NCBI RefSeq assembly: GCF_014648895.1
Contig: NZ_BMRZ01000004.1
Coordinates: 310,001 to 374,000 of the forward strand
Direction: 5' to 3'
Source: Streptomyces tanashiensis
GTDB lineage: Bacteria; Actinomycetota; Actinomycetes; Streptomycetales; Streptomycetaceae
Length of the DNA: 64,000 bases
Below are positions 33,169 to 41,823 of this stretch, in pieces; position 1 is the first letter of the stretch; the number at the start of each line of letters is the position of its first letter. Both the position numbers and the translations under genes were made by a program. The notes beneath the pieces were generated by a model, which saw only the letters and a program-made list of their open reading frames with translations, was not told where the DNA came from and did not search any database.

Positions 33169-33677
33169 GTCTCCCCACGCCTTCCGGTCACCGCGTTTCC
33201 GCCAGTGAAGCCCGGGGGAGGGAGGGGAGACGACTGGTGCGGACGCCGGAAATCACTCGCCCCGCAGGTCGGGGGACTGGAGGATCGACCAGGAGGCTCT
33301 TCCGGGGGTGCCCATGGCATCTACGAGGTGTCGACTCGTACGCACCTGTCGGATGTGAGAGGGGGCGGCCTCTACGGCGTCTGGCCCTCTCGGGGCCGCT
33401 CCGGTCGAGCGCACCGGCCGTGCCCGGATGCCGCTCCGGCCGAGCGCGCCGGCCGTGCCCGGATGCCGCTCCCGTCGTCAACCTGGCCCCTCCGAAGGCC
33501 TTCACCCGGTACGTCGACACCGGACCGGCAGATTTCGGACATCCGGTCGGGGTGTGAGGCCCTGTACGGCTCGGACGGGAGGCGATCACCGGGTCGCCCG
33601 GGGACGGACGGCCCCACCGGCTCTCGGCTACGGTCTGCGATGGAATCGCTCGACTGTCACTCTGTGTGAGGATCACC
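33169..33677. other. 509-bp intergenic region before the injection-system regulator
   Basis: This is the longest gap in the window. It holds the promoter of the molybdenum hydroxylase operon (left), the 35-bp tandem repeats at 33396-33465, and the promoter of the SARP/BTAD gene (right). Reading frames across it have no family-like sequence and the 35-bp repeat would break frame, so I treat it as non-coding. Confidence 0.6.
33396..33465. repeat. Two tandem 35-bp direct repeats upstream of the SARP/BTAD gene
   Basis: Copies 33396-33430 and 33431-33465 begin CCGCTCCGG and end GTGCCCGGATG, with two differences. A third copy starts at 33466 but degenerates after about 12 bp. The period is 35 bp, a non-multiple of three. 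The repeats lie about 210-280 bp upstream of the regulator start. SARP proteins bind direct repeats, so autoregulation is possible, but the period does not match the usual heptamer spacing. Confidence 0.8.
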
Positions 33678-34439
33678 ATGTCCGTACCGAGCGCCGCCGC
33701 CTCCCCCTTCACCATCCTGCTTCTCGACGGGTTCGCCGTGCGCCGCGCCGGCTGCGCCGTCGCCGTGCCGCCGAGCGGGCAGCGGCTCGTCGCCTACCTC
33801 GCGCTGCGGGTCGGCGCCGGCCGGTCGGTGGCCGCGGCCGCGCTGTGGCCCGAGACGCCCGAGGAGAAGTCGCAGGCCCGCCTGCGGACCGCCGTGTGGC
33901 GGGTGAACCGCGTGGCGCCCGGCCTGGTGGTCACCCGCGGGACGCACGTCTCCCTCGCGCCGGACACGGTCGTGGACAACCGGGAGTTCACCACCCGCGT
34001 CCGACGGATACTGCGGCCCGCCGGCGACACCCACCCCTCGCAGGTGGACGGCGACGGCTACGCCTGGCTGCTCCGGGGCGGAGAGCTGCTGCCGGGGTGG
34101 TACGACGAGTGGGTGCTGCTCGAGCAGGAGCACACCCGCCAGCTCCGGCTGCACGCGCTGGAGGCGGCGGCCCGGCTCATGGCCGCGCACGGCAGCCACG
34201 CGGGAGCCCTGGAGCTCGCCTTCGAGGCCGTCCGCCTGGAACCGCTGCGCGAGAGCGCCAGCAGGGCGGTGATCACCGTGCACCTCTCCGAGGGGAACGC
34301 CGTCGACGCGGTGCGCCACTACGAGTGGTTCCGCAGACTCCTCGACGCCGAGCTGGGGTTGAGGCCCTCCGCCCAACTGACGGCGCTGGCCCGGGGACAG
34401 GTCGTCCCGCCGCGCGGCCGGCCGGTGATGGAGCGGTGA
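33678..34439 (+). CDS. SARP/BTAD-type regulator, probably of the injection system
   Basis: 253 residues. The N-terminal winged helix (about 8-95) contains PPSGQRLVAYLALRVG and LRTAVWRVNRVAPGLV, typical of AfsR/SARP output domains. The bacterial transcriptional activation domain follows (about 105-250), ending RHYEWFRRLLDAELGLRPSAQL. No ATPase or TPR part, so it is a small SARP. ATG at 33678 has GAGG 6 nt upstream; a GTG 12 bp earlier is possible. It ends 61 bp before the sheath gene, in the same direction, which makes it the likely local regulator of the contractile injection genes. Confidence 0.85.
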   Translation: MSVPSAAASPFTILLLDGFAVRRAGCAVAVPPSGQRLVAYLALRVGAGRSVAAAALWPETPEEKSQARLRTAVWRVNRVAPGLVVTRGTHVSLAPDTVVDNREFTTRVRRILRPAGDTHPSQVDGDGYAWLLRGGELLPGWYDEWVLLEQEHTRQLRLHALEAAARLMAAHGSHAGALELAFEAVRLEPLRESASRAVITVHLSEGNAVDAVRHYEWFRRLLDAELGLRPSAQLTALARGQVVPPRGRPVMER

Positions 34440-34500
34440 CGCCGTGGTGACACGCACGGGATAAGCCATACCCGACAGACGACCTGGCGGAGGGAAGCAG

Positions 34501-36042
34501 ATGGCGCCGCAATTGTCCTACCCCGGCGTGTACGTGGAAGAGCTGCCCAGCGGTGTGCGCACGATCACCGGAGTCCCCACCTCGATCACGGCCTTCATCG
34601 GCCGGGCCCTGCGTGGTCCGGTCGACAGGCCCGTGACGCTGACCTCCTTCGCCGACTTCGAGCGCGCCTTCGGCAGCCTCTGGTCGGAGAGCCATCTGGG
34701 GTACTCCGTGCGGGACTTCTTCCAGCAGGGCGGCGGTGTGGCCATCGTCGTACGGGTCCACGCGAGCGCCGGCGCCGGCGACACCGCCACCCTGGTCCTC
34801 GGCTCGGGCAACAAGCGCCTGACGCTCAAGGCGGCCTCGCCCGGCGCCTGGGGCGCGAAGCTCAAGGCGATCGTGGACGACAAGATCCGGCTGAACGACG
34901 ACGGCACGAGCGACCCGACGCTGTTCAACCTGACCGTCATCGACACGGCCACCGAGGCGAAGGAAGTCTTCCGCAACGTGTCCTTCGCGCCCGGTTCCGC
35001 CCGCCGGGCGGACATCGTGCTGGCCGCCGAATCGCAGTTCGTCAGGGTGGAGTCGCTCCCGAGCACGGCGCAGGGTGCTCCCTCGGTGGAGGCCAACGCC
35101 ACCGGAGGAGGCGACGGCGGGGCGATCGCCGCCGCGAACATCTCCACGGGCGCGGACTTCCGGCGTGACAAGAAGGGCCTCTACGCCCTGGAGCACGCCG
35201 ACCTGTTCAATCTGCTCGTCATCCCGCCCTACTCGGGCACCGGCGATCTGGGCGACCGTGACGTCGAAGCCCAGGTCATCACCGACGCCTGCGCCTACGC
35301 CAGGGACCGGCGAGCCGTCGTGGTGCTCGATCCGCCCCAGTCCTGGTCGACCGTGAGCGCCGCCGGCACCGGCGCGTCCACGTTCACCAGCAGCAAGAAC
35401 GCCGCCGTCTACTTCCCCCGGGTCAGGCAGCCGGATCCGCTCCGTGAAGGCCAGGTGATGCCCTTCGCGCCGTCGGGCGCCATCGCCGGCGTGATCGCCA
35501 GGACCGACGCCGAGCGCGGCGTCTGGAAGGCACCGGCCGGGCTCGACGCGACCCTGCCCGCCGTCACCGAACTGGCCGTGCCGCTGACCGACGGCGAGAT
35601 CGGTCTGCTCAATCCGCTCGCCGTGAACTGCCTCCGCCTGGCGCCCGGTTCGGGGCACGTGACCTGGGGTGCCCGCACCCGCAACGGCTCGGACCGGAAC
35701 GCCTCGGAGTGGAAGTACCTGCCGGTGCGCCGCACCGCCCTCTTCATCGAGGAGAGCCTGTTCCGCGGCATCCAGTGGGCGGTCTTCGAACCGAACGACG
35801 AGCCCCTGTGGGCCCAGCTCCGCCTGAACATCGGAGCCTTCCTCAACAACCTCTTCCGGCAGGGCGCCTTCCAGGGCAAGAGCCCGCGCGAGGCGTACTT
35901 CGTCAAGTGCGACGCGACGACCACCACCCAGAACGACATCAACCTCGGCGTCGTCAACATCCTCGTCGGCTTCGCCCCCCTCAAGCCCGCCGAGTTCGTC
36001 GTCCTCCGGCTGCAGCAGATCGCCGGCCAGATTTCCGCCTAG
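34501..36042 (+). CDS. cis2: Contractile sheath protein of the CIS
   Basis: 513 residues. The N-terminus SYPGVYVEELPSGVRTITGV is the classical phage-tail/eCIS sheath start, and the C-terminal sheath fold contains YLPVRRTALFIEESLFRGIQWAVFEPND and the late IGAFLNNLFRQGAFQG. The sheath contracts to drive the inner tube. It is the first structural gene, followed by the tube after 11 bp. The start codon at 34501 has GCGGAGGGAAGCAG upstream. One sheath gene only; Photorhabdus systems have three. Confidence 0.95.
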   Translation: MAPQLSYPGVYVEELPSGVRTITGVPTSITAFIGRALRGPVDRPVTLTSFADFERAFGSLWSESHLGYSVRDFFQQGGGVAIVVRVHASAGAGDTATLVLGSGNKRLTLKAASPGAWGAKLKAIVDDKIRLNDDGTSDPTLFNLTVIDTATEAKEVFRNVSFAPGSARRADIVLAAESQFVRVESLPSTAQGAPSVEANATGGGDGGAIAAANISTGADFRRDKKGLYALEHADLFNLLVIPPYSGTGDLGDRDVEAQVITDACAYARDRRAVVVLDPPQSWSTVSAAGTGASTFTSSKNAAVYFPRVRQPDPLREGQVMPFAPSGAIAGVIARTDAERGVWKAPAGLDATLPAVTELAVPLTDGEIGLLNPLAVNCLRLAPGSGHVTWGARTRNGSDRNASEWKYLPVRRTALFIEESLFRGIQWAVFEPNDEPLWAQLRLNIGAFLNNLFRQGAFQGKSPREAYFVKCDATTTTQNDINLGVVNILVGFAPLKPAEFVVLRLQQIAGQISA

Positions 36043-36053
36043 GAGCCGACCCC

Positions 36054-36575
36054 ATGGCACAGTTCAGCGTCAACGCCCAGCGCTTCGATCCCTACAAGAA
36101 CTTCAAGTTCCGGGTGAAATGGGACGGCCGCTTCGTCGCCGGCGTGAGCAAGGTGAGCGCCCTCAAGCGCACCACCGAGGTCGTCGAGCACCGCGACGGC
36201 GCCGACCCCTCCACCGCGCGCAAGTCACCGGGCCGCACCAAGTACGAGGCGATCACCCTCACCCGGGGCGTCACCCACGACGTCGAGTTCGAGCGCTGGG
36301 CCAACAAGGTCTGGAACTTCGGCTCCGGGCTCGGCGCGGAGGTCTCCCTCAAGGACTTCCGCAAGGACCTGATCATCGAGCTGTACAACGAGGCGGGCCA
36401 ACTGGTCCTCGCCTACAAGGTCTTCCGCGCCTGGGTCTCCGAGTTCCAGTCCCTCCCCGAACTCGACTCCAACGCCAACGCCGTGGCCATCCAGACCCTC
36501 AAGCTCGAACACGAGGGCTGGGAGCGCGACGTGGACGTGGCCGAGCCGCAAGAGCCTTCGTTCGTCGAGCCGTAG
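36054..36575 (+). CDS. cis1: Inner tube protein of the CIS
   Basis: 173 residues, a gp19-like tube protein: QRFDPYKNFKFRVKWDGRFVAG near the start, then TLTRGVTHDVEFERWANKVWN and YKVFRAWVSEFQSLPELDSN near the end. It polymerises into the tube inside the sheath. ATG at 36054 with AGGAG at 36041-36045. It is the only tube gene in the locus; a second tube-like adaptor (Afp5/6 type) is not seen. Confidence 0.94.
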   Translation: MAQFSVNAQRFDPYKNFKFRVKWDGRFVAGVSKVSALKRTTEVVEHRDGADPSTARKSPGRTKYEAITLTRGVTHDVEFERWANKVWNFGSGLGAEVSLKDFRKDLIIELYNEAGQLVLAYKVFRAWVSEFQSLPELDSNANAVAIQTLKLEHEGWERDVDVAEPQEPSFVEP

Positions 36576-36583
36576 GAGGGGAC

Positions 36584-37342
36584 ATGCGCGCACTGCCGGC
36601 GGAAGAGCTGCTGCGGCTGTGGGACGAGTACCGGGACGCGTCACCGCACACGCGCGCCCTCGCCCTGGCCGCCGCCGCCGACGAGGACACCGGTTCCGTC
36701 CCGCCGGCCGAGCGTCCCATCGGCCGCGTCACCGCGCTGCTGCTGCGCCTGCGCGAGGCGCTGGCCGGTCCACGGATGGCGGCCACGGTCGGCTGCCCGG
36801 CCTGCCGCGGGACGGTGGAGTTCCAAGCGACGACCGAGGCGCTGCTCGCCCTCGAGGACAAGATCGTCGACGCTCCGCCGCCGCTGGCGCACGGAGGCCA
36901 CGAAGTGGCCTGGCGATGCCTCACGTACCGGGACCTCCGGGCGGTGGCCGAGCACCCCGAGGCGGCCGACCCGCACCGAGGGGCGCTGCTGCTCCTCGAA
37001 CGCTGCCTGCTGGGTCTGCGGCATCAGGAGCGGACCCTGGATCCGGCGGCCGTCGCACTGCCCGACGCGGTGCGCGAGGCGCTGACCGAGGCGATGTCGG
37101 CCGCGGACCCGCTCGCCGACGTCCTGATCGACCTCACGTGTCCCGACTGCGCGCACGCGTTCACCGCCGACTTCGACGTGGCCGCATTCGTCTGGGCCGA
37201 ACTCGACTCCCGGGGACGGCAGCTGCTGCTCGACGTCGACACGCTGGCCCGCTCGTACGGCTGGTCCGAGACCGAGGTGCTCGCGCTGAGCGAGCGGCGG
37301 CGGGCGAGCTATCTCCGCATCGTCACAGGGGAACTGCCATGA
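36584..37342 (+). CDS. CIS-locus zinc-ribbon protein, likely baseplate assembly factor
   Basis: 252 residues. Two CxxC pairs, Cys71/Cys74 (VGCPACRGTVEF) and Cys186/Cys189 (LTCPDCAHAF), frame a helical middle with many acidic residues. The C-terminal part is helical (LDVDTLARSYGWSETEVLALSERRRASYLRIV), the segment shared by T4 gp26/gp28-like or related tail assembly proteins in eCIS and phage loci. Its place right after the tube agrees. I infer a baseplate assembly or chaperone function; this is not demonstrated. GGAGGGG precedes the ATG. The end overlaps the next gene by 4 bp. Confidence 0.65.
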   Translation: MRALPAEELLRLWDEYRDASPHTRALALAAAADEDTGSVPPAERPIGRVTALLLRLREALAGPRMAATVGCPACRGTVEFQATTEALLALEDKIVDAPPPLAHGGHEVAWRCLTYRDLRAVAEHPEAADPHRGALLLLERCLLGLRHQERTLDPAAVALPDAVREALTEAMSAADPLADVLIDLTCPDCAHAFTADFDVAAFVWAELDSRGRQLLLDVDTLARSYGWSETEVLALSERRRASYLRIVTGELP

Positions 37343-38208
37343 CCGATCTGCTGCACCGGCTCGCCTCCCGGGCCACCGGACGGCGGCACCGGCCCGCCAC
37401 CGTACCGCTCCTGCCCCCGCGCGCCGCCGCCGAACGGCCGCCCCGGGAGCCCGTCGGGCCCGGTGACGACGGGGCCTCCGAGGAGGTACGGGACACGGCC
37501 GCGCCCGTCCGTGACGGCGCGGCGACCGGGCGGACCACCGGGACGGACGGCCCCACGGTCGACGCACGGCACGTCGCCGCCCCCGCGCCGCAGCCCGGAC
37601 CACCTCCCGTCGTGCCCACCGTCCCCGGGGCGCCGCTCCGGCCGGCACCCGCGCCCGACGCCGTGATCCGGGAGGCCCCCACCGACGGGGAACACCGCGG
37701 CGCGGCGGGGGACACCGGGACGCACGGACGACCGCGCGTCACGCCGCTCCCCGGACCGCCCGCGGCCACCGTGTCGCCCCCGGCCGCCGTACCGGCCGCA
37801 CGACCCTCCGCCGATCACGGCGGCCCCTCCCCGGTCCCGCACGACGAGCGGGAGCCCGGCCGGCGCCGACCGCGTCTCCGCCCTCCGGCACCCGATCAGG
37901 AGACCGCGCGGCCGACGCGGCCCGCGGAGGCGCTCGGCATGCCGGTCGCCCGCCCCGTACCGGGACCCGCTCCGGCGCCGCCGGGCCCGGCTCCCCGTAC
38001 GCTCACGCCCCCGGCCTCCGGCGCGCCCGCCGATCCGGGCCCCGCCGTCACCATCACCATCGGCAGGGTCGAGATCCGCGCGGTCCCCCCGGCCCCGCAC
38101 GCGTCGGCCCGGCCGGAGCCGGACGGCGGCCACCGGGGCGGGCCGGGAACGAGCGCCGGCACGCTGTCCCTCGGCGACTTCCTCCGCGGCACCGGGAACG
38201 CGCGATGA
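37339..38208 (+). CDS. Proline-rich CIS-locus protein with conserved C-terminal motif
   Basis: 289 residues. After a short basic N-terminus (LLHRLASRATGRRHR), about 200 residues are Pro/Ala/Gly/Asp-rich and presumably disordered. The last 60 contain AVTITIGRVEIRAVPP and end TLSLGDFLRG. A short beta-strand motif of that kind (IGRIEVRA) recurs in proteins encoded between tube and baseplate genes of phage-tail-like clusters, by my recollection. The role is unknown; a flexible tether inside the baseplate is one possibility. Coupled by overlaps to genes on both sides. Confidence 0.6.
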   Translation: MTDLLHRLASRATGRRHRPATVPLLPPRAAAERPPREPVGPGDDGASEEVRDTAAPVRDGAATGRTTGTDGPTVDARHVAAPAPQPGPPPVVPTVPGAPLRPAPAPDAVIREAPTDGEHRGAAGDTGTHGRPRVTPLPGPPAATVSPPAAVPAARPSADHGGPSPVPHDEREPGRRRPRLRPPAPDQETARPTRPAEALGMPVARPVPGPAPAPPGPAPRTLTPPASGAPADPGPAVTITIGRVEIRAVPPAPHASARPEPDGGHRGGPGTSAGTLSLGDFLRGTGNAR

Positions 38209-38468
38209 GCGCCGGGCCGCCGCGGGTGCGGATCGTCGTCGACGAGGTCGTGCTGCGCGGCCTGACACCGGCCCAGGCCGGCTCCGTGGTGTCGGGCCTG
38301 GAGCGGGCGCTCGGCGCCCTCGCGGCCGGCGCCGACCCGGCGGCCCTCACCGGGCGGACCGTGCCCGTGGTGCGCCCCCGGCTCTCCCGTACGCCCGCGC
38401 CCACCGCCGCCGCGCTCGGGGCGCAGGCCGCGACCGCGATCTGGACGGCCCTGGGAGGCGGACGGTGA
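38205..38468 (+). CDS. Small CIS-locus protein of unknown function
   Basis: 87 residues, starting VRIVVDEVVLRGLTPAQAGS and ending in Arg/Ala-rich helix. No recognised domain. Both ends overlap neighbours (ATGA upstream, GTGA downstream), so it is made together with the tube-cap protein. Its composition resembles the C-terminal strand-helix of the preceding protein's motif partner; a structural accessory role is likely but unproven. Confidence 0.6.
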   Translation: MSAGPPRVRIVVDEVVLRGLTPAQAGSVVSGLERALGALAAGADPAALTGRTVPVVRPRLSRTPAPTAAALGAQAATAIWTALGGGR

Positions 38469-39100
38469 CCTCGCCCCGCGTCGTCAAGGGAGGCCTCGTC
38501 GAGGTGGACGTGACCACCGGTCGCGCCCTGCGCACCATCGCGCTCCAGTACAACCCGGACGCCCTCACCCGCACGGTCGCCGTCCAGGCGGCGGGCGCGG
38601 ACGCCGGCCAGGCGCTCCGGCTGAAGGGCGTCGCCGTCGAGACGCTGCGCCTGGAGGCGGAGATCGACGCCACGGACCGGCTCGAGTTCCCGGCCGAGAA
38701 CCCCACCACGGTCGAGTTCGGCATCCATCCCCAGCTCGCCGCCCTGGAACTCCTGGTCAACCCGCGCGCCACCACGCTCGTGGACAACGACGCCCTGGCC
38801 GCCAGAGGCATGCTGGAGGTCCTGCCCATGGAGACGCCGCTGACGCTGTTCGTCTGGAGCAGGCAGCGCGTCCTGCCGGTCCGCGTGACCGAACTGTCGA
38901 TCGCCGAGGAGGCCTTCGACACCTCCCTCAACCCGATCCGCGCCAAGGTCACCCTCGCCATGCGCGTGCTCTCCGTCGACGACCTCGGCTTCGCCCACCG
39001 CGGCGGGGCCCTCTTCATGAGCCACCTGCGCAACAAGGAGGCCCTGGCCGCCCGCGCGGGCTCGGCCGCCCTGTCCGCCCTCGGCCTCGAGGTGATCTGA
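38465..39100 (+). CDS. cis7: CIS tube-baseplate adaptor (Afp7/Cis7 N-terminal type, no LysM)
   Basis: 211 residues. Matches the contractile-injection tube protein N-terminal domain: LQYNPDALTRTVAVQ, LEAEIDATDRLEF..., then LAALELLVNPRA and VTELSIAEEAFDTSLNPIRAKVTLAMRVL. In Afp/PVC systems this domain and a LysM are on one chain; here the LysM-like part is separate in the next gene. It should sit between the hub and the tube. Start is GTG at 38465 overlapping the previous stop. Confidence 0.85.
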   Translation: MTSPRVVKGGLVEVDVTTGRALRTIALQYNPDALTRTVAVQAAGADAGQALRLKGVAVETLRLEAEIDATDRLEFPAENPTTVEFGIHPQLAALELLVNPRATTLVDNDALAARGMLEVLPMETPLTLFVWSRQRVLPVRVTELSIAEEAFDTSLNPIRAKVTLAMRVLSVDDLGFAHRGGALFMSHLRNKEALAARAGSAALSALGLEVI

Positions 39101-39101
39101 G

Positions 39102-39482
39102 ATGCCCGACCCGCTCCAAGCACTCCTCGCGGCCGGCGCCGTCCCCACCGTCTCGCTGCCGCCGACCAGCCGCTACGCCGACGTCGGCGTCACGGCCCAT
39201 GTCCGCCCTCCCGACCCCGGCGAGGAACCCGCGCCGCCCGTCCCGTACTTCCGCCGCCGGCTGTGCCCCGCCCCGGAGCGCTTCGCGCTGCTCCACGAGT
39301 ACGCGACGACGGCCGGCGACCGCCGGGACCTGCTGGCGGCCGGCCTCCTCGGCGACCCGGAGCTGTGGTGGCGGCTCGCCGACGCCAACGGGGTCATCGA
39401 CCCCGCCCGGATGACGCTGCCGCCGGGGCGCCGGCTGCGCATCACCCTGGCCGAAGGCGTCCCGGGAGCCGACGATGCGTGA
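39102..39482 (+). CDS. LysM-like CIS baseplate protein
   Basis: 126 residues. After a short N-terminal segment, residues about 60-115 form a tail-X/LysM-like unit: AGLLGDPELWWRLADANGVIDPARM then LPPGRRLRITLAEG. This would be the LysM half of a split Afp7-type adaptor, or a gpX-like collar protein. It begins one base after the cis7 stop and overlaps the hub gene by 8 bp. Confidence 0.75.
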   Translation: MPDPLQALLAAGAVPTVSLPPTSRYADVGVTAHVRPPDPGEEPAPPVPYFRRRLCPAPERFALLHEYATTAGDRRDLLAAGLLGDPELWWRLADANGVIDPARMTLPPGRRLRITLAEGVPGADDA

Positions 39483-40602
39483 CCTGCCCCCGGGGCCCGT
39501 CCGGCTGCAGCTGTTCCTCGGCCCGGCCGTCCCGGTGCCCGCGCCGCGCTTCGTCCTCGACGCGCTGACCGGCCTCAAGGTCGAGAGCGGCGCCGGGGAC
39601 GCGCAGAGCGGATTCGAGCTGACCTTCTCGATCTCCAAGGACTCCCCGGTCCAGGCGTTCTTCCCGGTCACCGCGCCGGTGTTCCGCTGCGTCGTCGCGG
39701 TCACCCTCCGCGGCGTCACCGAAGTCCTCGTCGACGGCGTCGTGACCCACCAGGACATGACGGCGGCCGGACCCACCTCGGTGCTCCACGTGAAGGGCAA
39801 GGACCTCAGCTGCGTCATGGACCTGGTGCCGTTCGACGGCCTGCCCTACCCCGCGATGTCACCGGCCGTGCGCGCCCTGACCGTCCTCGCGAAGTACGCG
39901 GCCCTGGGCTGCGCGCCGCTCGTGATCCCGAGCCTCCTCGAGGACGTGCCCATCCCCGTCGACCGCATCCCCGTCCACCAGGGCACCGACTACGCCTACG
40001 TCACGGCCCTCGCCAAGGAGGTCGGCCACGTCTTCTACATCGAGCCCGGACCGGTCCCGGGGGTGAGCAAGGCGTACTGGGGACCGGAGATCCGGCTCGG
40101 AGCGCCGCAGCCCGCGCTCAACGTCGGCCTCGACGCCGCCCACGACAACGTCGCCACCCTCAACTTCACCTTCGACAAGGAGAAGAGGGAGATCCCCATC
40201 GTCGCGATCCAGGAACGCACGAGCAAGGCCCCGCTGAACCTGCCCATCCCCGACATCGCCCCGATCCGGCCGCCGCTCGGTCTCGTCCCCCCGATCCCGC
40301 CGAAGCTCCACCGCATGACGGACACCGCGAACCTCAGCCCGCTCGCCGCCGTGATGAAGGGCGTCGCCCACGCCGCCCAGCACTCCGACGCCGTGTTCGG
40401 CACCGGCACCCTCGACGTCGCGAAGTACGGCCACGTCCTGCGCTCCCGCAGGCTGGTGGGAGTCCGCGGGGCCGGCACCGCCTTCGACGGCCTCTACTAC
40501 GTCACCCGCGTCACGCACGACATCCGACGCGGTGCCTACACCCAGACCTTCTCGCTCGCCCGCAACGGCGTCGTGTCGACCGTCCCGGCGGTGCCCGTAT
40601 GA
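39475..40602 (+). CDS. cis8: CIS hub protein (gp27-like part of the split spike)
   Basis: 375 residues. Fits the VgrG/gp27 hub fold: FVLDALTGLKVESGAGDAQSGFELTFS at the start, a GTDYAYVTALAKEVGHVFYI segment characteristic of D-protein/VgrG hubs, and a closing FDGLYYVTRVTHDIRRGAYTQTFSL strand. It has no OB-fold/needle part; that is in the next gene, so hub and spike are separate chains. Follows the LysM protein with 8-bp overlap. Confidence 0.85.
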   Translation: MRDLPPGPVRLQLFLGPAVPVPAPRFVLDALTGLKVESGAGDAQSGFELTFSISKDSPVQAFFPVTAPVFRCVVAVTLRGVTEVLVDGVVTHQDMTAAGPTSVLHVKGKDLSCVMDLVPFDGLPYPAMSPAVRALTVLAKYAALGCAPLVIPSLLEDVPIPVDRIPVHQGTDYAYVTALAKEVGHVFYIEPGPVPGVSKAYWGPEIRLGAPQPALNVGLDAAHDNVATLNFTFDKEKREIPIVAIQERTSKAPLNLPIPDIAPIRPPLGLVPPIPPKLHRMTDTANLSPLAAVMKGVAHAAQHSDAVFGTGTLDVAKYGHVLRSRRLVGVRGAGTAFDGLYYVTRVTHDIRRGAYTQTFSLARNGVVSTVPAVPV

Positions 40603-41126
40603 CCCAGACCCGGACCGACGCGGTCACCGGCTTCCTCGGCAAGTACCGCGGCACCGTCGCCAACAACGTCGACCCCCTCCAGATGGGACGGATCCAGGCC
40701 CTCGTCCCCGACGTGTCACCGAGCGTCTCCTCCTGGGCGATGCCCTGCCTGCCCCTCGCCGGGATCAACACCGGCGTCTTCGCCGTGCCGCCCCTCGGCT
40801 CCGGGGTCTGGATCGAGTACGAGCACGGCGACCCCGACCATCCCGTCTGGGTCGGCGGCTACTGGGGCAGCCCGGCCGAAGTCCCGCTGCTCGCCCGTGC
40901 GGTGCCGCCCGGCGTCGCCGGCATCACCCTGCAGACCACCCTCAAGAACGGACTGGTGATCAGTGACGCGCCGGGACCGACGGGCGGGATCCTGATCACC
41001 ACCGCGACCGGAGCCATGATCTCGGTCAGCGACGTCGGCATCGTCATCAGCAACGGCAAGGGCGCGACGATCTCCATGACCGGGCCGACCACCGACATCA
41101 ACCTCGGCGCACTGACGGTGGTGTGA
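40599..41126 (+). CDS. CIS spike protein, gp5/gpV-like (OB fold plus beta-helix)
   Basis: 175 residues. Residues about 10-95 are the phage baseplate assembly protein V OB fold (FLGKYRGTVANNVDPLQMGRI, GVWIEYEHGDPDHPVWVGGYWG). The end is a short beta-helix of repeating strand units (GAMISVSDVGIVISNGKGATISMTG) forming the needle shaft. With the upstream hub it makes the VgrG-like spike. Start overlaps the hub stop by 4 bp. Confidence 0.88.
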   Translation: MTQTRTDAVTGFLGKYRGTVANNVDPLQMGRIQALVPDVSPSVSSWAMPCLPLAGINTGVFAVPPLGSGVWIEYEHGDPDHPVWVGGYWGSPAEVPLLARAVPPGVAGITLQTTLKNGLVISDAPGPTGGILITTATGAMISVSDVGIVISNGKGATISMTGPTTDINLGALTVV

Positions 41127-41129
41127 ACG

Positions 41130-41447
41130 ATGCCCGGACCGATCCTCCACCTCGGCGCCACCCTCCTGTGCACCCACGCCGGACAGGCCACGCCCACCAC
41201 GCCCTTCCCCCGGGTGACGGTCTCCGGGCAGCCCGTCGTCACCCTCGCCACCCCGTACGTGGTGGCGGGCTGCGGGCTCACCGGCACACCCACCCCGCCG
41301 TGCGTCACCGCCCAGTGGCTCGCCGGCGCCGTACGGGTCCTCGCGGGCGGCGCACCCGTCGCGCTCCAGTCCGGCACCTCGATGTGCACCCCCACCGGGA
41401 CCCCACTCACCCCCCTGGCCGCCCAGACCCGGGCGATCGCCTCATGA
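41130..41447 (+). CDS. cis10: CIS spike tip, PAAR-like
   Basis: 105 residues rich in Gly, Thr, Pro with short beta-strands (MPGPILHLGATLLCTHAGQ at the start). Four Cys (LLCTHAG, AGCGLTG, PPCVTAQ, SMCTPTG) could bind a metal ion as in PAAR or DUF4280 tips. Its position right after the spike gene supports a sharpened needle tip. Identification is by position and composition. Confidence 0.75.
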   Translation: MPGPILHLGATLLCTHAGQATPTTPFPRVTVSGQPVVTLATPYVVAGCGLTGTPTPPCVTAQWLAGAVRVLAGGAPVALQSGTSMCTPTGTPLTPLAAQTRAIAS

Positions 41448-41457
41448 GGGAGCCGGC

Positions 41458-41823
41458 ATGACCATCGACCACCCCTACGACATCGACGGCAGCGGACGCA
41501 CGGCGACGACCGGTCCCGACGATCACGTGCGCGACATGATCGAGCAGCTGCTGCTCACCTCGCCCGGAGAGCGGGTGATGCGGCCCGACCTCGGGGCGGG
41601 CCTTCTGCAGCTCGTCTTCGAACCGGGCGGCCCCGAAGCGGCGGCCACCACCCAGTACCTCGTGCAGAGCGCCCTGGAGCGGCACCTGGGCCAGGTCCTC
41701 ACCGCCGACCGGGTCGAGGTGGAGGCACTCGACTCCACCCTGCTGATCACCGTCTCGTACGTGGTGCTGCGCACCCGCACCCGAGAGGTCGCCACCTTCC
41801 GCACCCCGGACGGCCGCCCGTGA
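41458..41823 (+). CDS. cis9: CIS baseplate wedge protein, gp25-like
   Basis: 121 residues. The gp25/lysozyme-like wedge fold: DHVRDMIEQLLLTSPGERVMRPDLGAGLLQLVFEP carries the conserved PGER and the EPR-type region. It initiates sheath assembly on the baseplate. ATG at 41458; the stop overlaps the next start (GTGA). Confidence 0.92.
   Translation: MTIDHPYDIDGSGRTATTGPDDHVRDMIEQLLLTSPGERVMRPDLGAGLLQLVFEPGGPEAAATTQYLVQSALERHLGQVLTADRVEVEALDSTLLITVSYVVLRTRTREVATFRTPDGRP

Noticed and set aside
33396..33477. CRISPR-like array
   Set aside because: The units are directly adjacent without spacers and only about two copies exist; no cas genes are nearby.
33237..33557. Possible 106-residue protein in the 509-bp gap
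   Set aside because: It runs through two 35-bp repeats that are out of frame with each other, has no ribosome site and no domain.
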